Of a stretch of 64,000 nucleotides of DNA, positions 59,041 through 64,000 are shown in pieces (within the stretch, counting starts at the first letter, position 1; every line of letters starts with the position of its first letter). The position numbers and the translations under genes were made by a program. Under the pieces are notes generated by a model that saw only the letters and a list, made by a program, of their open reading frames with translations, was not told the origin of the DNA and did no database searches. This stretch comes from Taeniopygia guttata (taxonomy: Eukaryota > Chordata > Aves > Passeriformes > Estrildidae): NCBI RefSeq assembly GCF_048771995.1, contig NC_133036.1, positions 19,971,001 through 20,035,000 on the forward strand, in the 5' to 3' direction.

Positions 59041-62000
59041 GTAATTTCTAGAAAAATGTATTTCTGTACCATGCAAAGGCAGAGCCTGTTATTAATTTAA
59101 TCTGATTTTAAGAGGAGATTTCCTCACTTTTACATTTAGTCAATCTTGGGAATAGCTGTGTTATTTGATGTGCATTTTTTACATCCTATTTCTTTTTGGT
59201 TGTGACGTGAAAAGTAAATGATGAGATGCACAATTCTGGTTGCAAAGAAAGCTGGTCATGTTTTCTAGAAGATCTTCTATGGCAGTAATTTGGGGGAGCC
59301 AAGGGGATGAGTGTACATACAGAGAATATATGTGGAGAAATGTCATTTTCTTTTAAAAGTGATGTGAAAATTACCTGGAATAGTTTCTGTCTGTGGTGTT
59401 GTGTTCATTGTGTAGACAATATCAATCCAGGCTGGCTGTGGAGCAGTTTTCTTTCCTGATGCCTTCCCTCAGCAAAGATGAGAGAAAATTCTGAATTTTT
59501 TGGGTCATATTCCAGATTAATATGAGTAAATCTTAATGCAGGATTACAACTGGAACATCAGTTGAGATTGCAGAGATTTTGAGAGGGAGGTGCAGTGAGC
59601 TGCTTGATACAAAATTTTGGGTTTGATAAGGGAGGTTTTTGTGCATTTCTCTGGACTCTTTCCCAGTACTGCCCCAGGCCTGCTTTCAGCACAGTTTTCC
59701 CTTTCACACATGCTGTTTTATGCTGACCAGCTCTCATTCCAGTGTTAAAAAATGTACCCCACCTAGTGTGATGAATGAATCGGCTTTAAAGGACGGGAGG
59801 AAAAACACATTGAATCTATCACCAGGCAGAATCTCCTGGGAAGCAAGAGTTCAGGAAGGATGCAAGAATGTGACCTGAAAGCCAAAGTAATCCTAAACAC
59901 ACTTTTTTAACTTTGGGAGGATAACATTTAAGGCTGTTTGGTGGATGGTTGTCTGTGGCCAGAGGCTACTGAATTTTTAAGCCGAGCACAGTGGCCATGA
60001 AAATTGTTATTGGGGGAGGTCAGCACTAAAGATTGAAACCAGGGCTGCAGCTTCAGGCCTGAAGGCTTCCACAGAGCACACATTCTGAAGCAGACCTCGG
60101 TAAACCCCTGTGTTTTCATGGGTTATCTTTACAGGGTTTTTAATCTGAATGGTCAAATGACCTGGGATGTTTGTAATAGACTGTGGAGCTTTTCTCTTGT
60201 TCTGGGAGGCTGGAGAGCAATGCCCAGTGCCCAGGAAAAAAGGGGTTCCATGTGGCTTCTGCTAAACCTGCCCTGGTGGCCTTTTCAATGAAGGAAGGGA
60301 CAACAGAGCATGTGGAACTCGAGCTGTTGCCTTTCCATGCAAAGGAGGCTCTTTGGGCAATTGGAGTTTTCCATGGTGAGCACAGAGAGCTTGGGGCTGA
60401 CATCCCTGAAACATTCAAAAGCTCAGTTGCAATTCAGGTCTCAAGCTGTGGGAAATAAATTTGTACCTTTGCCCAACACTAGGCTTGCTTAATGTGAAAA
60501 GAAGAAGGCACTGTTATGGTACCAAATGCTGTATAGCCACAATGACATTTAAAAAGATTAAAATAGTCCATCAGGAGGTATCACAGTAAAATCTGGGAAA
60601 TGGCCTCATGTTTTACCCTTACCTTTACAGAGCCACGTTCTGATACCATGACTAATATTGAGCAGCCTCACTACAAGTCCCATGTAGTTGTAACTGTTCA
60701 GGGATCTTGAGAAAGCAATTTTCCATCTGAGAAATTACATGGCTTGGCCCCAAAATGCTCTTTGCTGGTATTAACAAAAAGCTCTGATGGTCTGGATTGG
60801 TGACTGCTAAATCACTGTAGCTCTGTCATCTTTACTGATGGATTTACTATTAATGTGACAGTTAAATGATACATTAAATATTATAGTCATTATTTCTTAT
60901 TTCATTATTCTTTAAAAAATATAGTTTGGCTTATTAAGGGTAGTTTTACTGCATCCAGACTTGTGTAACACATAATGCCAATATAAATGGCTCTGCTGCA
61001 GGTGAAACAGGACTCTTAGTGAGGTCAAGATGTATAAAGTTTAGCTAGCTGTCAGTTTTTATGGATCTACTCTGAAATACTCATGCCTCCAAAAAGAGAG
61101 AACAGAATTTACTGCTTTTAAAAAACTGCTACCAGAATATGGCAATGCTGTCTTTAATGCTGGGGACTTGAGAATCTGAAAATGTGCTGGGTTTGCAAAG
61201 GTACGAGCAGAATTATATTCCTGTTAGTATATCAAATGGATGTGATAGAAGATTTATCCCCAGAAATAATAACAAACCCCACAACAAAAGCACAGGTAAA
61301 GGAAAGCTTTTGCAGAGGACGTAGGATAGTTGTTATCACAAATGTTATTTCAGTTCTAAGAAGGAATAAGTACAACTCAAACCCATAAAATTTTATGTAG
61401 TTAGGTGTGATAACTCTGACATTAATTCTCATCTTCTTTTAGTGATGTCACCACAGTAACTCCTAAATACACGTAAATACACCAAGAGCTTATGTCTCAC
61501 AACACAATAAGGAAGAAGATAAATAGTCAGTCTTGAAATATCCATTTGGGCTGAGAACAGCTCAGTATTGACCACAAAGGGGATTGGGAAGGACCAGAAT
61601 GAAAGACCAGAGAATGAGGTATGTTAATGTTTCTGAAAGAGCCTGCATTTGTGTGTTGGGTTGAAATTAAGGAAATCAAATAAATCCAGATCTCTGTGCC
61701 TAAAAGGAAAATTAAATTAAATTAAACAAATTAATTTGATGAAAATGTTTTTCTGAAGTGAATTACATGACAAAAATTTAAAAAGCTGTAGTTGTTTATT
61801 TCTTTAAGAAACCAAGTATACATTTTGTGCAATGGCTCTCTGCCTCAATCAGTTATTCCATTTTGAGGTCAGGCTGCTTTTACATTATCATCACCTCTAA
61901 AACAGAATGTGAAATACAGACAGTCATAAATTGCCTCTTGTAGCATGAGAAATAAAAATGTAATGGATTCCCACTGGATTATGAACGGCTGTGCTAGGAA

Positions 62001-64000
62001 GACCTTCATAATTTTGTGGCTTTACCACATATGAATTATAGGTATGCTCTCTCACCAGCAGGATGCATATAAATATCTGTAATGACTGTGCATTCATTTA
62101 TGTGTTCTCCATTATGCTTGTAATGTGTCTGAGGGTAAAAATGGCTGTAGCAGTAGCTGACAGCAGAGTTCAGCAGGAAAATATTCCTGACGTTTGTGCC
62201 ACAGTGATTTGTGCTGGAAGGAGAAGACTTTCACTGGCATCTTGCCCTGTCTTTGGAGGGTCACCCTGCCCTTCCAGGGGCTGTGGGCACGGGCAGGGAC
62301 CCTGCTGCTCTGCACAGGGGGAAATGTAGCTACGAGGAGCAATGAGCAGGCAGCATCATTGATCTGCTGACCCCACCACTGCCAACAGCCTGAGGATGTT
62401 AAAGGATGTGGGGACACTTCCCCGCACTTTGGCTTTTCCATTTGGGTTTCATGGCTTTCATACAGAAGGAAGTGATCACTGAGCCTGAAAAGTGATAAAT
62501 TAATACAATTAGATTTCCCAAGCAGAAGCTGGTCCCTGCCTGCTCTCTATGAGCTGTATGTAGTTCACTCCTTGCTGGGACTGATGCCCAGAGCTTTGCT
62601 GGGGTTCACGGTGTCCCTGTGGGCAGCTCGAGGCTCCTGAAGGGTTTCACTGGACCTGAGGAGCAGATTTGTGGTGTTTATGAGCTTGTCACTGCTTTGG
62701 GAATATCACCTGGTGTAATTCAAGCATGGCAATGTCCCTGTAGCTGCCAGCACTAACAGAGACCACCAAAATGTTACACAGCTGGAGCCTCTCCACCTCA
62801 TAATTTTAACACATCCCATTGCTCTTCTTACGACCTAATTTAGGGAAGACATGCTTGCCTCTCCTGTGCTTCCTGCATGTGGAAGCTCAATGATTCCTGC
62901 CATGTGTGCTACAACTGCTGATTAAAATACAGGAAACTCCTCTTTGCTTTCTCTGTGCACCTCTCTCATTACCACCAGCTTTGGGTATTTTAGCTATGTT
63001 ACATCAAGAGGAGACAACACTGAACAAAGAGTATTAAAAATGATTTCTTAAAAGTTCTCCACCTAACAAAAATACTGCCCCCAAAGAGAGGTGGGAAATG
63101 GGGTTCCAGCCATGCAGCAGTGCTGGGCTTGTCTGGGCTCCTCCTCTCTGCTTGCAGACCCAGCTTCTCCCATGCTGGCTGCTGAGTTCTGACAGTTCTT
63201 TCTGCTCCAAATGAACCAAACCTTTCCTACAGGATGACAAGAGGAGTTTCTGGGTCCAGCACCACAGGACTGTGTGGTTTTCAGTTTGATTCCTAATCCT
63301 GTTTAGTGAGCTTCCCTTTAATGGTCCCAGTATTTTTGGAGCCATTCAGAGATCTGGTTAAATGACAGTGAAATATGTGTTGTATTTCCAGTCCACTAAA
63401 GGTTTGTTCCAATATGGAAATCTTGAATTAAGCTAATTGTAAGCACATAAAAGTGTTCCTATTGGGCCTACAAGAGCCATGGAACAAAAAAAGGGTGTGC
63501 AGTGGGCACTGCTGGTCTGGAAACTCGAGATACCTTGGGACTTTCTCATGGGGGCTGCTGTCTTATTCCAAGTTCTTTGTCCAGCCTCCACTGTCTGTGG
63601 ATTTATGTTAATTTGGTTACCCATGGAGTTATTTAAAAGCATTTTCTGCTGCAAATCTCCCTAAAAGGATTCTGCAAGTGCTACACTTAATTATTTCAAA
63701 AAATGGAAATGACCTTTAATATGTTCTCCTGCATTAACCTTTGTGCCTGTAGTAAATAAGATGGTGCAAAGTATCATTTTCATGTACTAGGCATTGCATG
63801 AAGCAAAGAGATCAATGAATATTTTGACAGGTTGTACTATATAAGCCTGTTCCAGCAGGTTGCTGCTCTAGTAATCTGGATAATGCTTTTTCCTTACTTT
63901 TGTGCATGTTACTGCCAATTCCTTGGATCATAAAAACTGCATGTCCTCCACAGCTAAGATGGGCAATCATTTATTGCTGCTACTGACAACAAAAATTATT
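59041..64000. other. Intergenic DNA without recognised genes
   Basis: AT-rich unique sequence. Short open frames only; no repeat family was recognised. In mammals the next gene on this side of CDH5 is CDH11, divergently transcribed; none of its exons is seen. Confidence 0.6.

Noticed and set aside
47528-64000. CDH11 exons, expected upstream of CDH5 by mammalian synteny
   Set aside because: No cadherin-type coding exon found beyond 32068; the exon-like segment at 58937 does not resemble CDH11.

Overview
The window looks like vertebrate nuclear DNA from a bird, most likely a songbird. It is intron-rich and mostly AT-rich, carries CR1 LINE 3' ends with the avian ATTCTATG-type tail, and has several solo LTRs of the kind common in passerine genomes. 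All calls come from reading the sequence; no database search was run.

The only protein-coding gene I can establish is CDH5 (vascular endothelial cadherin, VE-cadherin) on the minus strand. I reconstructed eleven coding exons between 32068 (ATG) and 20993 (TAA). All splice sites are GT/AG and all phases join, giving a predicted 772-residue protein. In order it has a signal peptide, a propeptide ending in RQKR, five cadherin repeats with LDRE and DXNDN calcium motifs, one membrane helix, and a tail with p120-catenin and beta-catenin binding regions. A strong 5' splice donor at 47527, next to ETS/FOX/GATA-like motifs, is a good candidate for the noncoding first exon and promoter. If so, intron 1 is about 15.4 kb and the gene spans about 20.0-47.7 kb.

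Layout. 1-7.4 kb: AT-rich noncoding DNA with an AT/AC microsatellite. 7.4-10.5 kb: cluster of LTRs. 12.5-14.0 kb: an 11-bp minisatellite, a CpG-rich core and a 67-bp GC-rich repeat. 16.2-18.6 kb: a second 11-bp-period minisatellite. 18.6-21.0 kb: sequence downstream of CDH5, including its probable 3' UTR. 21.0-32.1 kb: CDH5 coding exons, with a solo LTR in one intron. 32.1-47.5 kb: putative CDH5 intron 1, with a third 11-bp-period minisatellite that is G-quadruplex-prone on the sense strand. 47.5-64 kb: upstream intergenic DNA with CR1 fragments, a compound microsatellite, an 89-bp inverted repeat pair about 2 kb apart, and one exon-like open segment at 58937-59040 on the plus strand.

Most long open frames here, including one of 498 codons, are artefacts of minisatellites whose repeat unit has no stop codons. 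The observations most worth following are the orphan exon-like segment, the conserved inverted repeat pair, the three unrelated minisatellites sharing an 11-bp period, the quadruplex-prone array in the putative first intron, and a 37-bp duplication that copied a splice acceptor of CDH5.
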